NCBI GenBank assembly: GCA_041685965.1
Contig: JAWLEU010000053.1
Span: 1 to 12,691, forward strand
Direction of reading: 5' to 3'
Source: Desulfosalsimonas sp041685965
Lineage (GTDB): Bacteria; Desulfobacterota; Desulfobacteria; Desulfobacterales; Desulfosalsimonadaceae
DNA: 12,691 nt
Shown here: positions 1-6,395 of the stretch, piece after piece
How the letters are laid out: each line of letters opens with the position of its first letter
How positions within the stretch are numbered: the stretch's first letter is position 1
Made by a program: the position numbers and the translations under genes
Notes under the pieces: model-generated
What the model saw: only the letters and a program-made list of their open reading frames with translations
Told to the model about the DNA's origin: nothing
Databases searched by the model: none

Positions 1-9
1 CCTTCCTGC

Positions 10-30
10 AAAAATACCGCCGTGGCGGTA
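10..30 (-). terminator. Candidate intrinsic terminator, leftward
   Basis: Arms at 15-21 (TACCGCC) and 24-30 (GGCGGTA) are perfect inverted repeats; the practical stem is CCGC/GCGG with a four-base loop. On the minus strand it is followed by five Ts (10-14). It could be a second terminator behind the activase gene at 174-2276, or belong to something outside the window. The T-run is short, so this is tentative. Between it and base 116 I see nothing coding. Confidence 0.35.
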
Positions 31-116
31 CAGATAGCTTTTTACTAAAGCGTCATGTTTGATTTTTCTAAAATACAATGATTAAGGTTCTGCTCCCCCT
101 TTCCATTTTCCACCAG

Positions 117-168
117 AAAAAAGCCGGGAAGCCATGGACGCCCTTCTGGACGTGCAAAGCCTTCCCGG
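117..168 (-). terminator. Candidate terminator of the corrinoid activase gene
   Basis: CCGGGAAG (124-131) pairs with CTTCCCGG (161-168). On the minus strand the hairpin begins six bases after the TAG stop of the activase gene and is followed by six Ts (117-122). The loop is long, about 29 nt, which weakens it, but position and T-run fit rho-independent termination of that transcript. Confidence 0.5.
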
Positions 169-173
169 TCCGG

Positions 174-2276
174 CTAGTTTGACAGTTTTTTCCTTTCCGC
201 GGCCACACTTGGAAATTCTTCCATGTTGGTGTGGGGCAGAAACAGCGCTGAGGTGAACTGGTCCATGAAAGCCGTGTTGGTTGAAAAATCCAGGTATGTC
301 ATGGCATTGCAGATTTTGCCTGCTTCTTTTCTTCTGCTATCTGAAAGCAGGCCCATGTAGGCCCCTGCAATGCTGCTGTTGCCGTAATAGTGAAACCTGC
401 TGCGGTCCATGTCCGGCAGCAGGCCTATGGATACTGATTTTTCAATATCGAGAACCTGGCCGAAACCGCCTGTGATTATGACGCGGTCTATCATGTCGAA
501 ACTCACCCCGACTTCGTTTAAAAGCACGGTAAAACCCGCGTATACCGCACCCTTGCTCCGGATCAGGTTGTCGATGTCAGATTCCGTGAACACAATATCT
601 TCCTCCATTGGTGTCTGATCAGCAAAAGTCAGTATATATGCAGGTTCATCTCCTACAGACCCCATGCGGGGGTGGTCGCCCCCGAGCTGAAATTTGCCAC
701 GCTGGTCTATTATGCCTGCAAACATCATTTCAGATATCAGGTCGATCATTCCGGTGCCGCAGATTCCACGGGCTGGAGCGTCTGCCACTGTATGGACATG
801 TGCGTCGCAGGTTTGCCGGTCGATTTCAACGCTTTCGATTGCGCCTTCTTCGGCCCGCATCCCCCAGCGGATTCCACCGCCTTCAAACGCGGGGCCTGCG
901 GAGCAGGATGCGCAAATCATCCAGTCCCTGTTGCCCAGGACTATCTCGCCGTTTGTTCCTACATCTATAAAAAGGGTAAGCTCCTCTGATTGGTGAAGCC
1001 CGGTGTAGAGAACCCCTGATACAATATCTCCGCCCACGTAGCTTGCAGGCCCCGGCATGATGAACACCCCTGCGTCAGGGTCGGTTTTGAGCCCTATTTC
1101 TCCGGCCTTTAGGACCGGAAATTCGGAAATTGACGGAATATATGGCTCGCGCCTGATATACCTGGGCTCGATTTTGAGCAGAAGGTGAGTCATGGTGGTA
1201 TTGCCTGCGATGGCAATGTTTTTGATCTCCCTGTAGTCAGCTCCCGCACCCTCGACTGCTTCCTGGATCAGGGTGTTTATAGTGGACAGAACCAGTTTGC
1301 TCAGTTTTTTGACCCCTTCTTTTTCAGCGCACACAATACGGTTTATAATGTCGTCTCCGCACGAGGCCTGCCGGTTATGACCTGAGGTTGCAGCAATAAC
1401 CCGGCCGTCTGTCATGTCCACAAGATAAACCACTATTGATGTGGTCCCGATATCAACAGCCAGGCCCAGGGAATCTGCCTTCAAATTGCCCGGTTCCACT
1501 GAGACCACCTCGCTTGAGCAGTCCCTGTGCAGCACGGAGGCCGTGGTTTTCCATTTTTCATCCCTGAGAGCTGCCGCAAGCTGGCGAAGAACAGAAAGTC
1601 TGGCATGAAGCCTTTCGGTATCTACACCCTGCTTCTTTAACCCCCGCTTGAGGCGGTCAAGATCGCTTACAGCGTCGTCCAGTGTGGGCGGGGACAACTC
1701 CATCGGGATTTTTTCAAGCATGGGGGAGATGTCATTTACAAGTCCCTGCAGCTTTTCGGTTACTTCCCTGCCCATGCCTGCAACCTTTAGCTTTCTTTCT
1801 ATGGTTTCCTCCGGCACCTTAGCGTAAACCGGTCCCCTAATCCGGGTCTGGCAGGCAAGTACATATCCCTTCTGCTTTTCATTGTCTGAAAGTAAGGGGG
1901 TTTCTATTTTTTCAACGTCACCCGAGGTCACGATAAGCTTGCACTTGCCGCATGCGCCTTTGCCGTTGCACGAGGCGTTGATATAAACATCAGCTTTTTT
2001 TGCCGCATCAAGAAGGGTCGATCCGGCAGGTACGGAAACTGATTTTTCGTCCGGTGAAAACTCGACACGGAATTCGCGCCCGCTGTCGTCTGCTGTTTTT
2101 TCGTTTTTGTCAAGGTTCTGCGCGCCCTTGCTCAGAAACCAGATGGGGCATGAGCTTCTGTATTTGCAGTAAAGTTCAGGATCCAGGCATTCCAGGCATT
2201 CATCGCAGAAGTATATGTTATGCTTCATGCACTTATAGCTGGTTTCTCTTTCGGGATGGTTTACGCACTTGCCCAT
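174..2276 (-). CDS. Ferredoxin-domain ASKHA ATPase, corrinoid-protein reductive activator (RACo/RamA-like, DUF4445)
   Basis: Proteins of this family use ATP hydrolysis to drive reduction of inactive Co(II) corrinoid proteins to Co(I), so that cytosolic methyltransferase or CO-dehydrogenase/acetyl-CoA synthase corrinoid partners can return to the catalytic cycle. Residues 1-45 form a Cys/His-rich zinc-binding-like extension (C4, H7, C16, H19, C24, C27, C30, C37, C43). A plant-type 2Fe-2S domain spans about 68-158 with ligands C103, C109, C112 and C142 (CX5CX2CX29C). A linker domain covers about 165-265. The ASKHA/DUF4445 ATPase domain follows to the end, with DIGTTS, AGNTTMTH, DVGTNGE, GICGTG and GGFG nucleotide-binding motifs. 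The length of 700 is slightly above typical, because of the N-terminal extension. The start is supported by GGAGGAG 3-4 bases upstream of the ATG. The gene diverges from hypC, and a sigma-54-like promoter lies in front. No corrinoid methyltransferase is visible nearby, so the exact partner is unknown. Confidence 0.9.
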   Translation of the reverse strand: MGKCVNHPERETSYKCMKHNIYFCDECLECLDPELYCKYRSSCPIWFLSKGAQNLDKNEKTADDSGREFRVEFSPDEKSVSVPAGSTLLDAAKKADVYINASCNGKGACGKCKLIVTSGDVEKIETPLLSDNEKQKGYVLACQTRIRGPVYAKVPEETIERKLKVAGMGREVTEKLQGLVNDISPMLEKIPMELSPPTLDDAVSDLDRLKRGLKKQGVDTERLHARLSVLRQLAAALRDEKWKTTASVLHRDCSSEVVSVEPGNLKADSLGLAVDIGTTSIVVYLVDMTDGRVIAATSGHNRQASCGDDIINRIVCAEKEGVKKLSKLVLSTINTLIQEAVEGAGADYREIKNIAIAGNTTMTHLLLKIEPRYIRREPYIPSISEFPVLKAGEIGLKTDPDAGVFIMPGPASYVGGDIVSGVLYTGLHQSEELTLFIDVGTNGEIVLGNRDWMICASCSAGPAFEGGGIRWGMRAEEGAIESVEIDRQTCDAHVHTVADAPARGICGTGMIDLISEMMFAGIIDQRGKFQLGGDHPRMGSVGDEPAYILTFADQTPMEEDIVFTESDIDNLIRSKGAVYAGFTVLLNEVGVSFDMIDRVIITGGFGQVLDIEKSVSIGLLPDMDRSRFHYYGNSSIAGAYMGLLSDSRRKEAGKICNAMTYLDFSTNTAFMDQFTSALFLPHTNMEEFPSVAAERKKLSN

Positions 2277-2321
2277 TTTCTCCTCCTTTTATTGCTTTTG
2301 AAATATCCCGGCGATTACTTT

Positions 2322-2336
2322 ACAATAACCGTGCCA
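2322..2336 (-). promoter_or_regulatory. Sigma-54-like -24/-12 promoter of the corrinoid activase gene
   Basis: On the minus strand the sequence reads TGGCAC-GGTTA-TTGT. It carries a complete -24 element with the G that often follows it, the correct ten bases between GG and the -12 dinucleotide, but GT in place of GC at -12. The predicted start is near 2310, giving a leader of about 34 nt that ends in a strong Shine-Dalgarno before the ATG at 2276. No good -35/-10 pair was seen in this leader. Confidence 0.5.
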
Positions 2337-2402
2337 CTTAAAACTGATACAGTGGCTTGCCGGGGTGGCGGAGTTTAAGCTTGTGAGGCCTTTAAAAATC
2401 AG

Positions 2403-2435
2403 CGTTATAAGTAACCACTGTAACGTTAAAGTAAC
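2403..2435. promoter_or_regulatory. Tandem GTTA/TAAC palindromes, candidate enhancer or operator sites
   Basis: Two near-identical elements, CGTTATAAGTAAC (2403-2415) and CGTTAAAGTAAC (2424-2435), start 21 bp apart, which is two helical turns. Each is an inverted GTTA/TAAC pair, and a further TAACGTTA palindrome (2421-2428) links them. Their centre lies about 109 bp upstream of the start predicted for the sigma-54-like promoter at 2322-2336. That is a usual distance for an enhancer-binding protein site. The regulator is not in the window. Confidence 0.4.
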
Positions 2436-2453
2436 GCTTCGGCGCGTCCGGCC

Positions 2454-2503
2454 AAAAAAAATCAGCAGGCGACCGGCCGGCAATTGCCGGTGCGCCTGCT
2501 GAT
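2454..2503 (-). terminator. Strong intrinsic terminator, leftward
   Basis: ATCAGCAGGCG plus ACCGG (2461-2476) pairs with CCGGT and CGCCTGCTGAT (2487-2503), with one bulged G at 2492. This is a 16-bp GC-rich stem with a ten-base loop, and CCGGCAATTGCCGG (2477-2490) is itself a palindrome. On the minus strand it is followed by eight Ts (2454-2461). On the plus strand no T-run follows, so it is directional. No minus-strand protein gene ends here, so the RNA it terminates should be the short one starting near 2542. Confidence 0.75.
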
Positions 2504-2542
2504 CAAGGGAGGTTGACAATTCAGGAGGACTAATCAACCTGC
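2454..2542 (-). ncRNA. Putative sigma-54-dependent small RNA, about 89 nt
   Basis: The stretch is bounded by a consensus sigma-54 promoter (2552-2567) and a strong terminator (2454-2503), both leftward, and holds no usable ORF. The predicted RNA starts around 2540-2542. Its 5' hairpin has arms AGGUUGA (2540-2534) and UCAACCU (2516-2510) enclosing a 17-nt loop that contains UCCUCCU. A second pyrimidine stretch, CCUCCC, overlaps the base of that stem before the terminator hairpin. C-rich loops complementary to Shine-Dalgarno sequences are common seed regions of trans-acting small RNAs, so translational repression is the likely role. An alternative is a terminated leader of the activase gene 180 bases further on. 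I do not recognise it as a known RNA family. Confidence 0.5.
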
Positions 2543-2551
2543 AAAAAGTAA

Positions 2552-2567
2552 AGCAAATAATGTGCCA
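2552..2567 (-). promoter_or_regulatory. Consensus sigma-54 promoter for the putative small RNA
   Basis: The minus strand reads TGGCAC-ATTAT-TTGCT, a full match to the core TGGCAC-N5-TTGCW with GG and GC exactly ten bases apart. The predicted +1 is near 2541. It points away from hypC, toward the terminator at 2454-2503. No protein start follows within that interval. Confidence 0.7.
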
Positions 2568-2635
2568 TAATTGAGCAATGAAATTCCTTGGAAAAATTTT
2601 TAAGATATCGTAGGCTAAAAACCGTGTAATAATAA

Positions 2636-2659
2636 CGGAGACAGCCGTCTGAGTCTCCG
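2636..2659 (+). promoter_or_regulatory. Inverted repeat in the hypC leader
   Basis: CGGAGAC (2636-2642) and GTCTCCG (2653-2659) form a seven-base stem around AGCCGTCTGA. Competing pairings exist, ACGG with CCGT and AGAC with GTCT. It ends about a dozen bases before the hypC Shine-Dalgarno, and CAACCAAGGTTG (2661-2672) overlaps the start of that site. It may act as an mRNA structure affecting hypC translation, or as DNA upstream of the minus-strand sigma-54 promoter about 100 bp away. I match it to no known riboswitch. Confidence 0.3.
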
Positions 2660-2682
2660 GCAACCAAGGTTGAGGTATGCCC

Positions 2683-2919
2683 ATGTGTCTTGCCATTCCG
2701 TCCAGGATAATTGATATCGACTCAGAAACCGCAACCATAGACGTTGACGGGGTGCAGCGCAAAGCCAGTCTTATGCTTGTGCAAGGCGCACAGGTGGGAG
2801 ACTACGTTATCGTGCATGCGGGATATGCAATCCAGGTAATTGATGAAGCTGAAGCCCTGTCTACCCTGAAGCTTATGCGGGAAGTCTTTTTGCCCGGCGA
2901 TGTAAATGACCAGCGGTGA
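2683..2919 (+). CDS. hypC: [NiFe]-hydrogenase maturation chaperone HypC/HybG
   Basis: HypC is a small cytosolic chaperone that binds HypD and carries the Fe(CN)2CO group to the hydrogenase large-subunit precursor. The protein of 78 residues begins MCLAIPSRI and has the beta-barrel HypC pattern, including VGDYVIVHAGYAIQVID. I chose the ATG at 2683 rather than the in-frame ATG at 2677. The GAGG at 2672-2675 is seven bases from 2683 but only one from 2677, and the family needs the cysteine directly after the initiator Met. The last 14 bases overlap the start of hypF, indicating translational coupling. I see no convincing -35/-10 promoter in front; the leader carries a hairpin at 2636-2659. Confidence 0.93.
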   Translation: MCLAIPSRIIDIDSETATIDVDGVQRKASLMLVQGAQVGDYVIVHAGYAIQVIDEAEALSTLKLMREVFLPGDVNDQR

Positions 2920-5275
2920 AACACAAGCCCCGGCTTGCAAATCAGCACCAGTGAACGGCACAGCCCTGAGCGTTACCGTAACCGGTATCGTACAGGGCGT
3001 GGGTTTCAGGCCTTTTGTTTACCAGCTTGCAGGCCGGCTGGGGCTGAAGGGCACTGTGGCAAACACCGCAACCGGCGTTCATATACACGCTGAGGGTCGG
3101 CCGCGTGAGCTGGAGGATTTTGTATGCCGGCTGCGTACGCAAGCCCCGCCTTTATCGCAGATCACCGGTATCAATAAAATCCATGCCGTCTACAATGGTT
3201 TCACCGATTTTTCCATCCGCCAAAGCACGTCCGAGCATAAGCGCACAGCACTGATTTCCCCGGATGTGGCGGTGTGCAGCGACTGCCTGGCGGAGCTTTA
3301 TGACCCTGATGACCGCCGTTTTGCCTACCCGTTTATAAACTGCACAAACTGCGGGCCCAGATACACAATCGTGGAGGATATCCCCTATGATCGTCCCGAA
3401 ACCTCCATGAAAAATTTTGAAATGTGTCCAGACTGCCTTGCGGAATACAAAAACCCGGAAAGCAGGAGGTTTCACGCCCAGGCAAATGCCTGTCCGGTCT
3501 GCGGCCCCGGCGCGTGGCTGATTGATTCAAAAGGGACCCGGGTTTTGTGCAAGGACCCGATAGAAAAGACGGCGCGTCTTTTAAAACAGGGTTTTATTGT
3601 TGCGGTAAAAGGCCTCGGAGGTTTTCATCTGGCCGCAGATGCCCAGAGCAGCGCCGCCGTGGAGCTTTTAAGGCAGCGCAAAAACAGGCCGGCAAAGCCG
3701 TTTGCAATAATGGCTGCTGACGCTGCCGCAGTTGATGTATTTGCGGTCATGGATGAAAAAGAAAAGGCTCTGCTTGAGTCCCCGGGATGCCCGATAGTGC
3801 TTCTTGAAAAAAGATCCGGGGGCCTGATTGCTCAAAACGTATCTCCTGACAACTCGCATTTCGGGGTGATGATTGCTTATACCCCGCTTCACAGCCTGCT
3901 TTTCTCCCACGGGTTCGGGGCTCTGGTCATGACCAGCGGCAATCTGTCAGGCGAGCCCCTTGTGTCTGAAAACCATGAGGCTGCAGAACGTCTTTCAGGG
4001 ATAGCTGATTTTTTTCTTGTACACGACCGGGGCATACATGTGCGCTGCGATGACTCCATTGTGCGCAGGGCTGAGGGCGGGCCCTTTGTTCTTCGCCGCT
4101 CCAGGGGATATGCGCCCTCCCCGGTATTTCTGGACTGCCAGGTTCCTGAAATTCTTGCCTGCGGTGCTGAGCTGAAAAACACTGTGTGTCTGACAAAAGG
4201 AAGCCATGCATTTGTAAGCCAGCACATAGGAGATCTTAAAAGCCCCGGCACTCTTGATTTTTTTGAAAAAACAATCTCTCATATAAAGCGCATCACCGAT
4301 ACGGAACCGGGCTTTATTGCATGCGACATGCATCCCGGCTATTTTGCCACCAGGTACGCGCACAAACAAAAGCACCTGCCATGCATTCCGGTTCAGCATC
4401 ATCACGCCCATGTGGTTTCATGCATGGCCGAGCATCATCTTCAGGGCAGTGTCATAGGTCTCGCATTTGACGGAACCGGTTACGGCACTGACGAAACGGT
4501 CTGGGGCGGGGAGGTGATGGTGGCTGAAAGGGCGGGGTTTAAAAGGGCTGCGCATTTGTCGTATGCCGCCATGCCGGGAGGGGATGCCGCAGTTAAGGAA
4601 CCATGGCGCATGGGGCTCAGCTATCTGACTGAGGCTTTCGGGGCAGACTGGCAGAACACGGGCCTGCGGTTTTTAAGGGAGATAAGTCCTGAATACCTAA
4701 GGGTGGCTGCAGAGATGATAAACAGGAGGATAAATTCCCCCCTGACTTCGAGCATGGGAAGGCTTTTTGACGGTGTTGCTGCAATTTCCGGGCTTTGCAG
4801 CAGGGTGGATTTTGAGGCCCAGGCTGCGATAAAACTGGAGATGCAGGCCGCAGGCGGTGTTTTGCCGCTGGATAAAACCCGGTGCTACGGATACGAATTT
4901 GATGAAACAGATACCGGGATCATCCGTATTCCTGCAGCACCCATGATCCGCGGAATCGTGGATGATCTGCTCAAAGGTGCCTCTCCGGGGATTGTGAGTA
5001 AAAAATTTCACACAACCATCATATTTCTGTTTTCTGATGTCTGCGACCGTATAAGCGGGGCAACGGGCCTTAAACGGGTTGTCCTGAGCGGCGGGGTTTT
5101 TCAGAATGCTGTTTTGCTGGAAGGGATGTGTGAGTCCCTGAAAGAAAGAGGTTTTTCAGTGTTTGTAAACCGCCGGGTTCCGGCAAATGACGGAGGCATA
5201 AGCCTGGGTCAGGCGGTTTGTGCGGCAGAGATGATCGGCAAAGGATCTTTTCCTGGTCCGGATTCGAAAGGTTGA
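2906..5275 (+). CDS. hypF: Carbamoyltransferase HypF, [NiFe]-hydrogenase maturation
   Basis: HypF converts carbamoyl phosphate and ATP into carbamoyl-adenylate and passes the carbamoyl group to the C-terminal cysteine of HypE, the first step toward the cyanide ligands of the [NiFe] site. The 789 residues show all four expected modules. The acylphosphatase domain (about 22-108) has VQGVGFRPFV at 29-38, with R35 and N53. Two zinc fingers use C124/C127, C146/C149, C174/C177 and C196/C199 (spacings 18, 24, 18). A YrdC-like domain begins near 215 (KGLGGFHLAADA), followed by a Kae1-like domain with HHHAHVVSCMAEH and AFDGTGYGTDETVWGGE. The length is normal or slightly long, and no key motif is missing. 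It overlaps hypC by 14 bases and is followed by hypD after six bases. Confidence 0.96.
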   Translation: MTSGETQAPACKSAPVNGTALSVTVTGIVQGVGFRPFVYQLAGRLGLKGTVANTATGVHIHAEGRPRELEDFVCRLRTQAPPLSQITGINKIHAVYNGFTDFSIRQSTSEHKRTALISPDVAVCSDCLAELYDPDDRRFAYPFINCTNCGPRYTIVEDIPYDRPETSMKNFEMCPDCLAEYKNPESRRFHAQANACPVCGPGAWLIDSKGTRVLCKDPIEKTARLLKQGFIVAVKGLGGFHLAADAQSSAAVELLRQRKNRPAKPFAIMAADAAAVDVFAVMDEKEKALLESPGCPIVLLEKRSGGLIAQNVSPDNSHFGVMIAYTPLHSLLFSHGFGALVMTSGNLSGEPLVSENHEAAERLSGIADFFLVHDRGIHVRCDDSIVRRAEGGPFVLRRSRGYAPSPVFLDCQVPEILACGAELKNTVCLTKGSHAFVSQHIGDLKSPGTLDFFEKTISHIKRITDTEPGFIACDMHPGYFATRYAHKQKHLPCIPVQHHHAHVVSCMAEHHLQGSVIGLAFDGTGYGTDETVWGGEVMVAERAGFKRAAHLSYAAMPGGDAAVKEPWRMGLSYLTEAFGADWQNTGLRFLREISPEYLRVAAEMINRRINSPLTSSMGRLFDGVAAISGLCSRVDFEAQAAIKLEMQAAGGVLPLDKTRCYGYEFDETDTGIIRIPAAPMIRGIVDDLLKGASPGIVSKKFHTTIIFLFSDVCDRISGATGLKRVVLSGGVFQNAVLLEGMCESLKERGFSVFVNRRVPANDGGISLGQAVCAAEMIGKGSFPGPDSKG

Positions 5276-5281
5276 TAAGTT

Positions 5282-6376
5282 ATGCTTCATGTTTCAGAAT
5301 ACCGTGACTCCCGGCTTTGCCGGAGTATAGCTGAACGCATAGCAGGCATTTCAAAAAGCCGGATGCGTATAATGGAGGTCTGCGGCACCCACACGGTATC
5401 TATTTTTAAAAACGGCATACGCTCTTTTCTGCCGGAAAACGTTTCCCTGGTTTCAGGGCCGGGGTGTCCGGTGTGTGTCACGGCGCAGGGAGAAATAGAT
5501 GCGGCAGTAGATCTTGCAGGTCGCAAGAATACAATAGTTGCAACTTTCGGGGACATGATGCGCGTGCCCGGCTCAAACTCCTCGCTGCAGCAGGAAAAGG
5601 CTGCGGGAAAAGATATCAGAATGGTTTATTCCGCATCCGATGCAGTGGATATAGCAAAGGGCAATCCGGGCAGTAATGTTGTTTTTCTCGGGGTCGGTTT
5701 TGAAACCACAGCCCCTACAGTGGCCGCGGCTGTTCTGTCAGCCTCGGCAGAGGGGGTTGAAAATTTTTCCGTGCTTTGCATGCACAAGCTTGTGCCCCCG
5801 GCACTCGGGGCGCTTATGCGCAGCGATGGCGTGGATATAGATGGCCTGCTTTTGCCGGGCCATGTCTCGGTTATTATCGGAACCATGGCATATGAGGATT
5901 TTTTCTCTGAGCACAGGATCCCGTGCGCGGTGGCAGGATTTGAACCGGCAGACATATTGCAGGGGGTTATGCGATTGGCCGAAATGACGGAAACAAACAG
6001 CCCGGAACTGGAAAACTGCTACGGCCGTGCCGTGACAAGGCAGGGCAATCCCGCTGCAAGAAAAGTCATGGACACTGTTTTTGAACCCTGTGATGCTCAA
6101 TGGCGGGGGCTTGGTTTGATTGAAAAAAGCGGGCTGCGGTTTCGAAGAAAGTATTCGAACATGGATGCGGCAAAGAGGTTTACCCTTCCGGCTTCAGTCG
6201 GCAGTATGCCTGACGGTTGTTCCTGCGGAGACATACTGACCGGGAAAAAAACTCCTCCGGAATGCCGGCTTTACGGGAGATCGTGTACTCCTTCCGATCC
6301 TGTAGGGCCATGCATGGTCTCAAGCGAAGGCGCATGCGCGGCATATTTTAAATACAGCCGAAGGCTGCGCCGCTGA
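5282..6376 (+). CDS. hypD: HypD, [NiFe]-hydrogenase Fe(CN)2CO assembly scaffold
   Basis: HypD is an iron-sulfur protein that, with HypC, holds the iron while the CN and CO ligands are attached using cyanide from HypE. In 364 residues it has EVCGTHT (C34, H37) and GPGCPVC (C62, C65), matching the conserved thiols of characterised HypD. Near the C-terminus, CSCGDILTGKKTPPEC, then GRSCTP and GPCMVSSEGACAAY supply the 4Fe-4S ligands. The length is typical. It starts six bases after hypF stops, so it is in the same operon. The operon ends here: a convergent gene stops 19 bases downstream, and I see no hairpin terminator in that gap. hypE, the usual next partner, is not in the window. Confidence 0.96.
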   Translation: MLHVSEYRDSRLCRSIAERIAGISKSRMRIMEVCGTHTVSIFKNGIRSFLPENVSLVSGPGCPVCVTAQGEIDAAVDLAGRKNTIVATFGDMMRVPGSNSSLQQEKAAGKDIRMVYSASDAVDIAKGNPGSNVVFLGVGFETTAPTVAAAVLSASAEGVENFSVLCMHKLVPPALGALMRSDGVDIDGLLLPGHVSVIIGTMAYEDFFSEHRIPCAVAGFEPADILQGVMRLAEMTETNSPELENCYGRAVTRQGNPAARKVMDTVFEPCDAQWRGLGLIEKSGLRFRRKYSNMDAAKRFTLPASVGSMPDGCSCGDILTGKKTPPECRLYGRSCTPSDPVGPCMVSSEGACAAYFKYSRRLRR

Positions 6377-6395
6377 CAGGATTTGCCACACGAAC

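Noticed and set aside
2513..2518. TTGACA on the plus strand as a -35 element for hypC
   Set aside because: No -10-like hexamer lies 16-18 bases downstream. The bases are explained by the hairpin of the putative small RNA.
2636..2676. Riboswitch-like CCGGCAACC in the hypC leader, recalling SAM-I or molybdenum cofactor elements
   Set aside because: The surrounding conserved core and helices of those classes are absent; only a single hairpin is seen.
2677..2682. In-frame ATG two codons upstream as the hypC start
   Set aside because: The Shine-Dalgarno GAGG is only one base away from it, against seven from the ATG at 2683, and HypC needs Cys as residue 2.
2289..2762. Minus-strand ORF of 157 residues across the divergent region
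   Set aside because: It overlaps the start of hypC, the terminator hairpin and both sigma-54 signals, has low-complexity non-protein-like composition and no ribosome binding site.
3889..4411. Minus-strand ORFs of 120 and 138 residues inside hypF
   Set aside because: They are antisense to an intact, motif-complete hypF and resemble no family.
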